Of a DNA stretch of 64,000 nt, positions 1 to 10,240 are shown piece by piece. The notes below the pieces were generated by a model. That model did no database searches. It was not told the origin of the DNA and saw only the letters and a list, made by a program, of their open reading frames with translations. This stretch comes from Dermanyssus gallinae (taxonomy: Eukaryota; Arthropoda; Arachnida; Mesostigmata; Dermanyssidae). Numbering within the stretch: position 1 is the stretch's first letter; every line of letters starts with the position of its first letter. A program made the position numbers and the translations under genes. Location of the stretch: contig QVRM01000335.1 of assembly GCA_003439945.1 (NCBI GenBank), positions 841,501-905,500 on the forward strand, read 5' to 3'.

Positions 1-26
1 GGCACGGAATAATGTATATATATATA

Positions 27-1309
27 CAGGTAGTTCAATAAGTTCTTAGAATGAAAACCAATAATTTTCCAAATCATGTTTTTAAATTTATCTTATTCGA
101 TATACTTCCCGAGATGCTCAATACACTTTTCCCACCAAGATTTCAGAGCTTTTATACCTCTTAAGTAGAATTCCGCGTCTTTAGACTGAAAATAGGCATT
201 GACAGCAGCCTTAACCTCTTCATTGCTGGAAAAACGCTTTCCACCGAGACTATTCTTCAAATGTCCGAAGAGGAAATAATCAGAGGGGGCCAGGTCTGGA
301 GAATAGGAAGGTTGTTCAATAAGTTCGAACCTCAGTTGGGCCAGTTTTGCCGATGCTTGCCGGGACTTGTGTGCAGGAGCATTGTCCTGGTGAAACAGGA
401 CAACCTTCTTCTGCAAAGCGGGCCGTTTCACGATGAGTTCTTGCTAAAGGCAGTCTAACAATCTTGCCTAATATTCTCCTGTGATCGTTTTACCGCTCTC
501 AAGGTAGTCGACCAGCATTATTCTACGTTGGTCTTAAAAAACTGTAGCCATCACCTTTCCGGTCAATGCCGTTGTCCGCACCCTCTTCGGAGGTCCTTCA
601 TCAGGTGCACACCATTGGCAAGATGCTTCTTGGGTCTCGGGAGTGTAGTGATGGACCCAGCTTTCATCGACGGTCATGAATCTGCGCCAAAAATCCGACG
701 GATTGTTCGACATCTTGGCCAAATTTCGCTCTGAAGCGAAAACAGGCGCGTTTTTTGGCCTTGGTTGAGCAAATGCGGCAGCCATTTTTCTCTGAGCTCT
801 TTCATCTTCAAGTTTTCGTGCAGGATTAAATGCACACTACCCAAACTGATCCCCAAGGCCTCCGCTATCTCCCTAATGTTCACTCGCTTATCTGCGGCAA
901 CGATTTTCCGCACCTTTCCACGTTTTCCTAATCAGTTGCCGTTTTTGGGCGTTTTGAACGTAGTTCATCCCGGTGCTCCTGCGACCTCTTTTTAACTCAT
1001 TAATCCAGTTGGAAACAGTGGCAAAACATGGCGCAGAGTCACCGTACACCTCGTCTAACTCAGTTTTCACTTGGGTCGCATTCCAACCTTTGAAATAAAA
1101 TGCTTGATAACCACTCGAAACTCTTTTTTCTCCATTTTTCAAAATCACGCCGATACGTTGCACGGGAAAAGCGATCAAACGAAATCGCAACGGCCAATCA
1201 CCATAATATTTTGACTGCTGGCAGTCGAAAAGTTGCAGTTCCTAATAGCGGTGGAAGCGCGCCAAAATTCGAATTCTAAAAAGCTCATTCTAAGAACTGA
1301 TTGAACTAC

Positions 1310-1312
<3 letters not shown>
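27..1312 (-). mobile_element. mariner element, irritans-like, both terminal repeats present
   Basis: A 1286-bp class II element. Its outer ends are inverted repeats starting CAGGTAGTTCAAT: 27-54 on the plus strand and the reverse complement ending at 1312, differing at very few positions. Both ends are bordered by TA and lie inside a (TA)n tract, as expected from mariner TA target duplication. The interior encodes a transposase on the minus strand that is broken by frameshifts, so the copy is non-autonomous. Confidence 0.93.
93..1135 (-). pseudogene. mariner transposase, frameshifted (irritans-like)
   Basis: The coding sequence would start at the ATG at 1135 (MEKKEF-like N-terminus) and stop at 95-93, close to the usual ~350 codons. 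It now lies in at least four frame segments (1135-888, 913-674, 785-534, 431-93). A one-base loss in a T run just after the start is evident from comparison with the copy at 16.05 kb. The DD34D signatures survive: VDESW near 650, HQDNAPAH near 390, and YSPDLAPSDYFLF near 280. Resemblance to the Himar-type irritans subfamily is from family knowledge. No functional protein is expected. Confidence 0.92.

Positions 1313-1382
<70 letters not shown>
1313..1382. repeat. (TA)n microsatellite, ~35 units
   Basis: Uninterrupted TA dinucleotides immediately outside the right terminus of the mariner at 27-1312. A shorter TA tract flanks its left end. Confidence 0.97.
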
Positions 1383-1383
<1 letters not shown>

Positions 1384-2743
1384 CAGTAAAAGATTCGCGG
1401 TTTTGCACGTTATGAACAATTTTTCGACAAGGCGTTTAGATGGCACTTTTATTTAGCGTAACATAGTCCACAAAGCTAGGCTGTAGTTATTTATAACATA
1501 CGAAGCAGATTGGCAGGTACATGGTCGTTACGGGTTTAGTCACCTCTTCCCCCTCTGCTCTCTATCTAGCTCGAGCAGGTATTTAGATGTTGCAGAATTA
1601 TGGCGTCCGTTCGTTGAGTTTAAGACCGTACATTTCTCCCGAGAGTCGACAATACGGTTGAAACAAAATGTGGCGAGGTAATTCCTCGAAGGCGGACGGT
1701 GGCGTGTCCGTGTAGCGCTTTCAACCTTGCAGGTTCGCACACCGCTAAACCCGTCGTTACGAGTGAAAGAGTTCAGTCGTCCTCAGTGGCCGCTCTCACT
1801 ATTCTGTCTGTCACCTTTCTCTCGATTTTGACCCTACCTCGATATTTCTCGCACTATCTCTCTCTCTCTCTCTCTTGCTAGCGAGCGCCCAATCTTGCGG
1901 GGAGAAAATTCTTTGTATGGGTGGATGAGTGTATGCGTCTGAGGGGGATTATTTGCCTGGCTGTTCATGAAGCTAGACAAAATGTGTCCAGAGACGTCTT
2001 CGTTCGGTTCGAGGAAAGCACGCAGCCTGACGCCCTTATGTGCCGTATGGGCCCGGACAAGGTCGAAGGACAAGGCAGGCCCCTTTTCCCCGGGCCCCGA
2101 TGCCCGTGGCCCGTGGTCAGTATGTCCGTCTGCCTGTCTGCCTGTATACCCGCCTGTTTGTTTGACCGCCGGGCAACCTGATACAAGGCTGAAACTGAGG
2201 AGCTTAGATCTATTATGGACGGATGCACACGGCCGCAGCGGGTGAAGCCGCGCCGTGTTAGCGTCCGCACTCTGTGTCGTCCGCACTTTGTGTCTATGCG
2301 CGCCCTGCTGATGCCGCACTAGTGAACAGCGGCTCGGACAGCGGCCAGCTGAGGAGGCCGCAGCCGGAGGCAGACAGAGGTAACCGCCCGCAGCGGTAAT
2401 TGCCCAGTTGTTGTTTCGGACAGTCGAGACAAGCCAGGTGGTCTGTTAGTTGCCACTATCTATCTGCTCGCTCTGATCATCGCCGCTGTTGTCGTTGTCG
2501 TCGTCGTCGAGGTCGAGCTCGGTGACGGGGGTGCGTAAACCAGCGGTTCCCCCCCTCCCTTCTACTCTAATACTAATGCGATAACATAAAACCGTCGCAA
2601 TCTTAAATACGTATTGTGAAGGCCGCAGCTAGAGTGCAGCATCTGAAGCTAAAGTCTCAACCGTCGCTTTATTCCCTCACTTCCGACCCCTGCCCGGGCC
2701 CCTATCACAAAGAACGCGTCCTGTTCAAGGTAAACAAGTTAAG

Positions 2744-2786
<43 letters not shown>

Positions 2787-3299
2787 TTTTAAGAAGCATA
2801 GAACAGGTATTCATGATGGATACACACATCGTGCACAGGCACGCAAAGCGTTTACTTAGTCTTTGTATGCGGATTGTATAAGAAAATTTAAACTTAACTT
2901 GCAACTAAAGTCGTTCATATAAAGACGCGAAATTTAGATCTTTTCACAACCTCCTTACTTTAACAGTTGTTTACCCTTTTTGTCTTAAATTAAATACATT
3001 TTTGTTGTAAAATATTGTAAATACAAAATATTGTAAGATGTTGCAAAAAGTTTGACAAGTTAACCGTTATGCTTCCAATTTGGCAGCACGATTAGCGACG
3101 ACGGAGAAAGCGACGGAGTAGCACTGCAGACAAAGGATTAGTCACGTTAACGTTGCTGTCCTTATGATTGTTAATATAGTTGTTGATAGCATTTTTGTAT
3201 ATAGCAGGTCATCATCGGCACACCGGTCCGCTTATATTTCACGTCATTGCTGCAACGAAAACGACAAAATAAACTCCGCGCCTTGATTATATATATATA
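1383..3299. other. Non-coding stretch, no gene seen
   Basis: About 1.9 kb without a supportable gene. It holds TC-rich runs near 1855-1875, a GC-rich part around 2030-2560 with TGCC/TGTC and GTC repeats, and a (TA)n tract at about 2751-2781. Open frames here overlap each other on both strands and are compositional. Confidence 0.6.
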
Positions 3300-4618
3300 C
3301 CGTTTGTTCAAAAAGTATCGCGGGGGGAAAAATTTTCGCGGGTTACGTATATTCGAATTTCGATTTTTTTGTGGCGTTAGGTTGTTACTCATGTCTCTCA
3401 CTTATGGCGACAAGCTCGGCCATGTTGAATGTTCACTTAATTGTTGACAGCTGCTTTGCTTGCACGTGTTTTGGATCGTCTTCGATTTTTACCTATTCAA
3501 AAAAATGGATCAAAGAACCTGTATCAAATTTTGTGTGAAAAACGAAATTAAGTGCGCGGATGCATTCCGAATGTTGACTGTGGCATACGGAGAAGCTACC
3601 TTGGACCGAAGCAACGTTTATCGGTGGTACAAAATGTTCTCAGAAGGCCGAGAAAATGTGAACGACGAAGAGCGTGCCGGACGCCCGAGCACTTCAACAA
3701 CAGACGAAAAAATTAATGAAGTGGAGAAAATGGTATTGGCCAATCGTCGAATCACCGTTAGAGAAGTTGCTGAGGACCTAAACATATCGATTGGCTCGTG
3801 CCATTCGATTTTTATCAATGATTTGGGCATGAGACGGGTCGCCGCAAAATTCGTACCAAAATTGCTCAATTGCGACCAAAAACAGCATCGCATGAACATT
3901 GCTAATGAGATGTTGGACTCTGTCCGCGACGACCCAAATTTGCTCCAGAGGGTCATAACTGGTGACGAATCGTGGATTTATGGTTATGACGTGGAAACCA
4001 AAGCTCAATCATCTCAATGGAAGCTGCTGCACGAACCAAGACCGAAAAAAGCGCGCCAAGTTCGGTCGAATGTGAAAGTTTTGCTGACAGTTTTCTTCGA
4101 TTGCAGGGGCGTGGTGCATCATGAGTTCTTGCTACAGGGTAGAACGGTCAATAAGGAATATTACCTGCAAGTTATGCGCAATTTGCGCGAAGCAATCCGC
4201 CAGAAACGCCCGGATTTGTGGAAGAACAAAAATTGGCTTTTGCACCACGATAACACCCCTGCTCACACATCGTTGCTTGTGCGCGAGTTTTTGGCCAAAA
4301 ACAACACACTAATGATGCCGCAGCCACCGTATTCCCCAGATCTGGCCCCCTGTGACTTTTTCTTGTTCCCTAAACTGAAGAGGCCCATGAAAGGACCACG
4401 TTACGCTACGCTTGACGAGATAAAGACGGCATCGAAGGAGGAGCTGAACAAGGTTAAAAAAAATGGTTTTTTGAAGTGCTTCGAAGATTGGAAAAACCGT
4501 TGGCACATGTGTATAATATCTCATGGGGATTACTTTAAAGGGGACAAAATAGATATTCATGAATAAATGAATATTTTTTGAAAAAAACACAACAGTCGCG
4601 ATACGTTTTGAACAGCAT
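3300..4618 (+). mobile_element. mariner element with intact transposase (copy 1 of family)
   Basis: About 1.32 kb. The left end after TA is CCGTTTGTTCAAAAAGTATCG. The right end, read inward, is a matching TGTTCAAAACGTATCGCG, so the terminal inverted repeats are about 22-28 bp with a few mismatches. Both sides run into (TA)n DNA. The exact last base is uncertain by a few nucleotides (4617-4623) because the end merges into ATATGTATG. It is almost identical along its length to the copy at 54844-56159. Confidence 0.93.
3505..4566 (+). CDS. mariner transposase, DD34D, uninterrupted
   Basis: 353 codons, the normal length for a mariner transposase. It would bind the element's terminal repeats and catalyse cut-and-paste transposition into TA sites in the nucleus. 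The N-terminal helix-turn-helix region (about residues 5-110) contains VYRWYKMFSEGR and ITVREVAEDLNIS. The catalytic aspartates are D154 (VITGDESW), D249 (HHDNTPAH) and D284 (SPDLAPCDFFLF); 34 residues separate the last two. I chose the ATG at 3505 because the upstream in-frame extension begins with TTG and has no counterpart in mariners. No stop or frameshift is visible, so the copy may encode an active enzyme. Activity is inference. Confidence 0.95.
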   Translation: MDQRTCIKFCVKNEIKCADAFRMLTVAYGEATLDRSNVYRWYKMFSEGRENVNDEERAGRPSTSTTDEKINEVEKMVLANRRITVREVAEDLNISIGSCHSIFINDLGMRRVAAKFVPKLLNCDQKQHRMNIANEMLDSVRDDPNLLQRVITGDESWIYGYDVETKAQSSQWKLLHEPRPKKARQVRSNVKVLLTVFFDCRGVVHHEFLLQGRTVNKEYYLQVMRNLREAIRQKRPDLWKNKNWLLHHDNTPAHTSLLVREFLAKNNTLMMPQPPYSPDLAPCDFFLFPKLKRPMKGPRYATLDEIKTASKEELNKVKKNGFLKCFEDWKNRWHMCIISHGDYFKGDKIDIHE

Positions 4619-4621
4619 ATG

Positions 4622-4622
<1 letters not shown>

Positions 4623-4686
<64 letters not shown>
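4623..4686. repeat. (TA)n microsatellite
   Basis: Long TA tract directly outside the right end of the intact mariner. Confidence 0.95.
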
Positions 4687-4693
<7 letters not shown>

Positions 4694-4889
4694 ATTCTCA
4701 GCTACAACTTTTTAATTTCCGTCCTCTTTATAGGCTCCATATAAGTCTAGAATATGCGCAGTAAATACTGTGTTATTAAGTGCTATGTCTTTAGTTTATT
4801 TATTGATTTACCCAGTTTAGGTTTGTAAATACAAACAGAATATATATGACAAATATCGTAAAAAGAGTTTATGAGTATCCTTGCTGGAG

Positions 4890-5260
4890 CTGAGAAAACG
4901 ACACGGATTCAGTACAATCAGGTAGGTGATTGAGGGGGCATGGACTTTCACAACGACGGCATTTGCAGTCCCCTTTGGGTTCATGAAACCCAGCAGACCG
5001 GCAAAGAAGATGATGAAATCCGTAAATACTGTAGCGAGTAGTGAATTGACGACATGGGCGGAGAGGCTCTTTCCAGCAACGTCAGACTATACGCTGAAGG
5101 CAGTATGTTGCTACTGGGAGCACTCTGATTTTAAAGCTTTTAAAGCAATTTATAGCTGTTTTAACGTCCACATCATGCATAGTGCCTAACAGAAGCACTG
5201 CAGACGGAGCTTTTTCTTGTATCTCCTCGTGTGTGCTAAATGAGAGCCTGGGGGTTAGTG
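4890..5260 (-). pseudogene. C-terminal Cys/His domain of the non-LTR element
   Basis: The minus-strand translation shows RVLPVATYCLQ, then YGFHHLLCRSAGFHEP, then a C-x-C-x2-C run (DCKCRRCES) and a final cysteine. The same HGxxxxxC...E...C-x-C arrangement occurs in the other non-LTR pieces at 42.7 kb, 57.0 kb and 19.5 kb. It is therefore a shared C-terminal zinc-binding-like domain downstream of RT. Frameshifts are present. Confidence 0.6.
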
Positions 5261-5289
5261 TGGCGACTAAATACGAAAAGTGGCGAACC

Positions 5290-6750
5290 TATTAGAGGGG
5301 TGGTCCATATACTGACAGACCATGATCCCTGGCCGCGTAGGTCCCTCCTCTGCTAAAGCGTAAGACCTTTGACTTTTCAGCGTTAACCTTGAGCTTGTTT
5401 CCTTCGCACCACTTCGCAGATTTGTTGAGATAGAACTGTTGATGGTTACGAGATTTTGCAAAAATGACTAGGTCGTCGGCATAAAGTGCAAAATAGGCTT
5501 TAAAATTACGCAGTAAGTCTGCGAATCCAGTTACATACAAAATAAAAAGAAATGGACTAGCTGAATCTCCCTGGGCTATAGTTTGTGTTACGGACGTTTG
5601 TACATAGTGGTCGACGCTTTTTACCCATATTATGTTGTGCGCTAATATATTATGAACGAGGTTACAAAATAGGCCTGTTATGTTAAAACTTTTGCGAAGT
5701 GTGTCTAATAAACGGTCCCTTGGCAGGCAATCGAAAGCAGTTTGAACATCAATAAAGGCAGCGTATGTCATTCTCTTGTTAGAAATTCAACTGCCTCTGA
5801 CGTCGATCGCCTCTTTAAAAATGTATTGTTCTGCCGGGATTTTGTCTTCTACGCAAGGGTACAATGAATTAACGAAGAGCGACGTTAATATCTTGTAAAG
5901 GACGCTTGTAAGTGCTATGCCCCTATAATTCTTTGGGTCAGTTACATCCCCCTGTCGCCTAAATATAGCCTGTAGATAGCTTTTCCGCCACTCCTCAGGA
6001 ATTTTGCCCCGTCGAACACATTCATTGTATAGTTTTGTCACAATAGAGCATAAGGCGTCGATATTAGACTTCAAGTGTTAAGTTAATTAAGAATGTGATC
6101 AGGGCCTGCTGATTTTCCGTTTTGCTTCGATATAATTGCGGCTTTAAATTCGTTCTCAGTAAAATCAACAATTTCCTCTAAAAGGTCCTGATCTGGCAAT
6201 ATGACGTCTCTCGTTAATAGAGTTGTAAAGTGGGCTACCCACTCTTCGTCATTTATCAATGAGTTTGAAGGCACTGGTCTCTTTGGAAGAAGGAGCCATG
6301 GTTTCTGCACACTTGCACACACCTCAAATTGAAATTAGCCTAATGCGTTGTTGTTCCTCGTAATGCCGTTTCTTTTCTTTCTTCATATTTCTAAAGATTT
6401 GTTTTATTTCAGCCATCTGTTGAAGTTCAGTTGACGTTGTGGGTTTGTACAGACAGATCACTTGCTTTATTTGTCGACACTCCTTGTCGAACCACGGCTT
6501 GTGTCTGTCAGCGGTCTCCAAGCTTAATCCAAGTTCATTGACCGCAGCTTTAAAACTTTCTTGCCTGGTGCCTTCCTTTGACAAATCACAGTTAAAATCA
6601 CCACCTATAATTACATTTTATTTACATTTGTGCATATTTCCATGCAGTTACCTATGCCCTCTACTATTTGATGGATGGTCCGTTCTGGTGGACTATAAAC
6701 ACATATAAGATAGTAATCGATTAGTTCTAGTAAAATTCCCTGGCGATGCT
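5290..6750 (-). pseudogene. APE endonuclease and reverse transcriptase, frameshifted
   Basis: In coding order: endonuclease remains at about 6750-6580 (LICVYSPPERTIHQ, then VIIGGDFN); a linker with KPWFDKECRQIK at 6584-6324; and RT fragments. The RT fragments are NGKSAGPD at 6322-6083, DPKNYRGIALTS at 6074-5787, and a longer block at 5771-5292. That block holds motif A (AAFIDVQTAFD), the QGDSASPFLFILY block and the catalytic YADDL. These motifs define target-primed reverse transcription by a non-LTR element. Several frame changes and stops make this a relic. Confidence 0.88.
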
Positions 6751-7071
6751 ACGAAGAAGCTTGGCATGCTTCTTTGTTCGCACGCCTATGCACACGCCCC
6801 ACTTTGATCGTCCCCGGCCCTCTGATTTAGCCACTAGTCCAAGAAACATTTAGTGACTTAGAAAGAGGTTACGCGTAAAAGCTGTTTCCAATGGTTTGTT
6901 AAAATGTTAAACAAAAATGTTAAAATGTTTAAATGTTAAAAATATTATATCATATTCACTAAACATGTTCTCTCCTGACGTTCGGCAAATACTATTTTGG
7001 GACTTTACATCTCACAAATGACAATTTCATGACACGGTTATCTTGTTCCGACTTCTAGACGTAATATCGAG

Positions 7072-7437
7072 TCACTTGAATGTTTCCATTTCGTCATCGT
7101 TATTATTGTTTTCATTGTCTGCCGTGTAACGCTTGGCGCCAATGTTAGCTCCCGTCTCGTTTACTGCATTATATACTCTATATGGCTTTAGCTGTCTGCG
7201 GTACGGTCTAAAATGTATATCCTCTGGCCACACAGACGGGTCCAGTTGCGCATTAAACTTATTAGCGTCTACCTGAATGTGGTAGCTGTTGTAATATGCC
7301 TGATTCATATTAACAAGCTTCGTCACGTTCACGTCTGTGTCGCATCCAACAATACGGTTGACGTACTCCTTGAGGGCGTCTTCAGAGTGGTGGCCCTGGA
7401 TTAACCTCGACATCGCCGCACAGGAGCAAGAGTGCAA
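7072..7437 (-). pseudogene. ORF1-like domain of the 4.9-7.5 kb non-LTR element
   Basis: An open frame of about 110 useful residues. It contains VNMNQAYYNSYHIQV and LDPSVWPEDIHFRPYRRQL. The pattern of a beta-rich segment followed by WPxxxxxRxY resembles the C-terminal part of ORF1 in other non-LTR elements. The element at 59.8 kb has the comparable WPKGSLFRRW. The first residues of the frame overlap the 2A codons in another register and are not real. It ends in an Asn/Asp-rich tail. The function would be RNA/RNP binding, by family analogy only. Confidence 0.55.
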
Positions 7438-7498
7438 GCAGTAGTGCAGTTGTTCTTAACAGCTGGCGTTTCGTAAAGCAACGTTGAGGTGGCCGCAT
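7382..7498 (-). CDS. Short ORF with signal-like hydrophobic run and 2A-like ribosome-skipping motif
   Basis: The ATG at 7498-7496 opens a 38-codon frame. It runs through a basic stretch (KRQLLR), a leucine-rich run, and LLLCGDVEVNPGP. The last proline codon of the NPGP motif is 7393-7391; TGA follows three codons later at 7384-7382. D-V-E-x-N-P-G-P is the known 2A consensus that causes a peptide-bond skip between G and P. 2A-like sequences are described in non-LTR elements of trypanosomes and some invertebrates. The next domain (7437-7072) continues in another frame, so an indel just after the motif probably uncoupled them. The hydrophobic N-terminus could also act as a signal sequence (inference). 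Confidence 0.8.
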   Translation of the reverse strand: MRPPQRCFTKRQLLRTTALLLALLLLCGDVEVNPGPPL

Positions 7499-7499
7499 A

Positions 7500-8546
7500 A
7501 ACAAACTCACCCCATTAAGGAGGCTATCTTAGAGATCCGTCAGCCGTGAGAGTCTTAGTAGGGCGTAGAGTCCGTTGTCGTAAAACACTGCCACGCACTC
7601 TTTGCTAACAGTTGTATTTTGAATTAAAATGCGGCTTACTAATAGAGCACACACGCGACCGCACGGTCGCCGCCATGTGGATGACTCGAATAATTTTATA
7701 TATTTACATCTAGGTTTACTGTGCTCTTTCACTACTATAAAGGGCTCAAACCACCTGCCCCTTCGGGGAAATCTGTTGTCGTGTATGGATTTGTCCTTTC
7801 GGGTGATCGTTTCGCAATGAGATCTTATATATGTATATATATAAATACATCATGTAATTTTACACGTGTCAAGAGGAGAACACGGACAATTATGCAGAAA
7901 AACACATTTGCAATGATCGCCGCGCTACATGTTGCAATTATTTGAGCTGCACTGCTTAAAGACGCTTTAGAGGTTCTTCCTGTTAGCTGGCGTATCGTAT
8001 GCTGGTCTTAGCACAGAGTATCGTACCCAGCATATATATATATATATCTATATATATAGAGAGAGAGAGAGAGAATTTTTCCTGGCCGTGTCACCGTTTT
8101 CCTCGTTCGTATTGTCGCAGCTCCTTCTCCGCGGTTCTTGCTGCTGCTGCTGCTCGTAAACGCGACGAAGAAGAGAAACGCACGCCGAGAAATTTTGCTT
8201 CTTCGCTCATTTGCTAATTAACAATCAGACTAAAGCCTCGCCGCACCAGCCCACCCACACAGCCAGCCGGCCACCGGTCGGTCGGACGAACGAGCGGACC
8301 TCTTGGACCGACGGACGGGGTCCGACAATGTCTGTCGGAGAGGTGACACTTGACAGCCGCTGCTGCGCGCCTCTGCTGGCGCCGCTGCAGCCGCACCCGT
8401 GACCGTGGCCGTAACTGTTATCCCCCGCCGGGCTCAGAGCCGCCCCTCTTTTCGTTGGCGTTTATCAAACCCTCTCATTGGCTTCTCGTTGTGTCTTTCG
8501 TCGATCGTTTTTCCTCCCTTCCGCCCCTACTCAGCCCCGACGCGCA
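7500..8546. other. Non-coding, 5' flank of the 2A element
   Basis: No supportable gene. It contains a TA tract followed by GA repeats at about 8033-8074 and a GC-rich run with GGTCG/GGACGAACG motifs from 8200 to 8400. The first 100-200 bases upstream of 7498 may be the element's 5' UTR. Confidence 0.4.
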
Positions 8547-8760
8547 AAAGGGAAACTTTCAGCCTAGGACACGCTGCGCCCTTCGCACGCAGCGCAAGGG
8601 GCACCCTCCAGCGTGGGACGGCTGCGCCCCCGAGCGGAAGAGGGCACCCCCCAGCCTGGGACGGCTGCGCCCCCGAGCGGCAGAGGGCACCATCCAGCCT
8701 GGGACGGCTGCACCCCCGAGCGGAAAAGGTACTTTCCAGCCTGGGGCGGCTGCGCCCGTA
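8547..8760. repeat. GC-rich 43-bp minisatellite, about 4-5 units
   Basis: Tandem units contain GGGACGGCTGCGCCCCCGAG, with anchors near 8615, 8658, 8701 and 8744, a 43-bp period. A diverged first unit is near 8567. Because 43 is not a multiple of three, each unit shifts frame. The overlapping proline/arginine-rich open frames on both strands are therefore not evidence of a protein. Confidence 0.9.
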
Positions 8761-9278
8761 GGCTACTACTACCGCCGGTGGTAACCCAGTTACCCACAGA
8801 CAGACCCGCACATACACAATGTAGGCACACCCTTGCTTAGCTGTGCACCAGGCACCCAACTAGCGACTGGCGACGGTCATATAAAGGTCTTGCAAACCTT
8901 CGGCCCGCGCTGCTTGCTTATTAATCCCCAGCGTTAAGCTAGCTAGCTCGCTCGCTCGATCGCTCCACACTTGATGGTGGAACGGCATTCCTGTCCCGAG
9001 GCAGCCAGCGAGGCAGTACGAGGCATGCCTTTACAAAGCGTTAAGGCAAAAAGGCAGGGCAGATGAACAGATAGAAAGATAGATAGATATATGCTCGTTG
9101 TCGCCTCGTGTCAGATTAATATACCCAAAACACGCTACTCATTATCGGCGACAACGCGACGTGTGTAGCTCGGCTGGTTCGTCGGCGAACATGCAGCTCG
9201 TTAGCCGTATTCCATGCGCGTAAGCATATACATAACTATATATACAGCTTTAAACGTACATATACGTATATGTGTCCT

Positions 9279-9375
<97 letters not shown>

Positions 9376-9869
9376 CAATTTAAGATTTGAAAACTAGCTA
9401 TTTGGTGAAATGGATCATACAAGACTAACCATCTGACAACAACGTCTATATTCTGCTATTTAATGTCTGTAGAAAACGGGTGAAAACTGAGATGATCAAA
9501 ATCTCAATACAGCGACTTTAAGCCTGGCCTCCCTACGTGCTATGTAAAAGGCCAGTGCCTCTGCATTGAACAAAATGCTATGGTTCTTTTCTCGCACATT
9601 TCTAAGGTAAGCGGCATGCAGAGCAGTATTTAGTGATTTCAGTATGCACTTAACGTACTGAGCGCATACGTTAAGCGCTAAGCGCCCTTTAAGCCGTCTA
9701 GGGTTCTTAAGCCGTGAAAACTCATGACTAGCGCAATTGTCGGACGGTAGTTACCATCGGAACCATCGGTTATTTTAACCTTAAACAGTTTAGGATTGTC
9801 TTCAGATCCGCATCTCGCAAACTGCTAATAATAAAGAGATTGCCAGCGTGGCTTTTGCTCAATGATGCG
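8761..9869. other. Non-coding, with long (TA)n at 9282-9372
   Basis: No gene seen. It includes short GATA-like repeats near 9070-9090 and an interrupted (TA)n array of about 90 bp at 9282-9372. The part after 9440 may be the degraded 3' portion of the retroelement relic that follows, but I could not align it. Confidence 0.5.
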
Positions 9870-10240
9870 TTTACTAAGTGAGAGCCTGCGGTTAAGGTTC
9901 TCCCAAAAATAGGCAAAGTGGCTAACGAATTCCAGATATGTTCTATTTATTTTAGGGAGTCGACCTTGGCCGCGTATGACCCTCCTCTACTGAAGCGCAA
10001 AACTTTAGTTGTCACTTTTTGATTCTAAACTTGCTTTCGTTATACATTTTCCTAGTTTTGGTGAGGTAAAACCGAAGTTAAACTGAGGTAGTAAAATGCT
10101 TGCTTATTAATTACTAGGTCGACCGTGTGAAAATAAAGCGTAGCTTTAAGATATTTCTGAGAATAGCAATACGTAGCAGCCGTCGTCTTTGTCGACTCTG
10201 TCAATAAGATAAATCTAACTAGGCTTGTAATCGGTTTTGC
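9870..10240 (-). pseudogene. Degraded relative of the 4.9-7.5 kb non-LTR element (RT end)
   Basis: The nucleotide text parallels 5230-5560. Both carry a CTAA(A/G)TGAGAGCCTG start, then GGCCGCGTA(G/T)G(T/A)CCCTCCTCT, then AAGCGNAA(A/G)AC, then GACTAGGTCG or TACTAGGTCGACC, with intervening divergence and gaps. On the minus strand this covers the region just after the RT YADD block. It is too decayed to translate. Confidence 0.65.

Larger units (their letters stand above)
4860..7498 (-). mobile_element. Non-LTR retrotransposon (APE-type) with 2A-like 5' end, decayed
   Basis: Reading on the minus strand from 7498 to about 4860 gives, in order: a short ORF ending in a 2A-like motif, an ORF1-type domain, an APE endonuclease, a reverse transcriptase, and a C-terminal Cys/His domain. 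Domain order and orientation are consistent, so I treat the pieces as one element belonging to the broad CR1/L2-like group. The coding sequence is broken by several stops and indels. Ends are not defined by a target duplication I can see. A more degraded relative is at 9870-10240. Confidence 0.8.

Noticed and set aside
3460..3504. N-terminal extension of the intact transposase (HVFWIVFDFYLFKK)
   Set aside because: It starts with TTG, has no mariner counterpart, and lies in the element's 5' untranslated part; the ATG at 3505 fits the family.
8350..8784. Proline/arginine-rich 144-residue ORF
   Set aside because: It reads through a 43-bp minisatellite whose length shifts frame every unit, with equally long antisense frames.
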